In this document: positions 57,844 to 58,219 of the stretch, piece by piece | Numbering within the stretch: the first letter of the stretch is position 1 | How the letters are laid out: every line of letters starts with the position of its first letter | Assembly (NCBI GenBank): GCA_024709165.1 | Contig: JANJXF010000107.1 | Location: 1-58,219, forward strand | Origin: Thiobacillus sp. | Lineage (GTDB): Bacteria > Pseudomonadota > Gammaproteobacteria > Burkholderiales > Thiobacillaceae | Length of the DNA: 58,219 nt | Direction of reading: 5' to 3' | The notes under the pieces: model-generated | The model's database searches: none | Told to the model about the DNA's origin: nothing | Seen by the model: the letters and a program-made list of their open reading frames with translations, nothing else | Made by a program: the position numbers and the translations under genes

Positions 57844-58111
57844 TGCTCCTTGGTTAGTCCATCCCTATGGATGGTCGTGATCCTACGCCACATAAATTTT
57901 ATTGTACATCGCGATCCATGCAAAATTCGTCTAAGAGACGCTGGTTTAATCAGGTTTTTGTGATTGGTGCGCATGTAATCCACTGTTCTGTATGGAGGTG
58001 CGTTTCGATGTGTCGAATTAATCAGCGGTTCCCAAACTAACTCGTATTAGAGACAGCGTTACTCAGCAGTCACAAGTATGAGGTCGGCTGCAAATCGTAG
58101 AGTCCAATGGA

Positions 58112-58219
58112 TTAAGCGGCTACCTGCATTGCATTGTATTGCCGGGTGAAAGCGGCGGGCGACAGATGGCCGAGTCGCGCCTGTTTTCTGATACGGTTGT
58201 AGAAGATCTCGATGTACTC
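58112..58219 (-). CDS. IS3-family transposase, C-terminal part, cut by window edge
   Basis: Reverse-strand translation EYIEIFYNRIRKQARLGHLSPAAFTRQYNAMQVAA* (own translation; not in the ORF track). Confidence 0.85.
   Translation of the reverse strand, partial: EYIEIFYNRIRKQARLGHLSPAAFTRQYNAMQVAA

Noticed and set aside
1-58219. CRISPR arrays, tRNA or rRNA genes
   Set aside because: No regularly spaced direct repeats and no recognisable tRNA/rRNA sequence were seen by eye in either strand.

Overview
The window is GC-rich proteobacterial DNA, probably betaproteobacterial by gene content and order; taxonomy was not tested. It contains: (1) ~0.1-18.3 kb: a chemosensory and partner-switching locus, with a LuxR-type regulator, an atypical receiver, MCP, CheY, STAS, CheA, MCP, CheW, CheR, CheD, CheB, a GGDEF/EAL protein, a PAS histidine kinase, a STAS protein and a REC-PP2C-HATPase phosphatase. 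(2) A brnT/brnA toxin-antitoxin pair, suhB (-) and trmJ. (3) cysE-iscRSUA-hscBA-fdx-iscX, with a clear IscR-type promoter. (4) nnrS and a divergent hyp operon (hypC-A-B-D-F-E). (5) An Isp-type (HynS-Isp1-Isp2-HynL) [NiFe] hydrogenase operon with maturation genes and hupE. (6) A complete A/V-type ATPase operon running straight on from the hydrogenase genes and followed by an alpha-glucan phosphorylase. (7) A DUF488 protein, an FAD oxidoreductase, a FeoB-like transporter with degraded GTPase motifs, IS3-type transposase debris and an H-NS gene. The leads I rate highest are the FeoB-like protein with degenerate G motifs, an MCP carrying a CheZ-like FQDxxxQ motif next to cheY, a CheA with an MshEN-like tandem motif, the HsbA/HsbR-like module fused to a che cluster, the ~17.8 kb hydrogenase/V-ATPase/phosphorylase gene train, and imperfect hairpin repeats at several operon junctions. 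No database search was run. All family calls come from reading motifs in the supplied translations.
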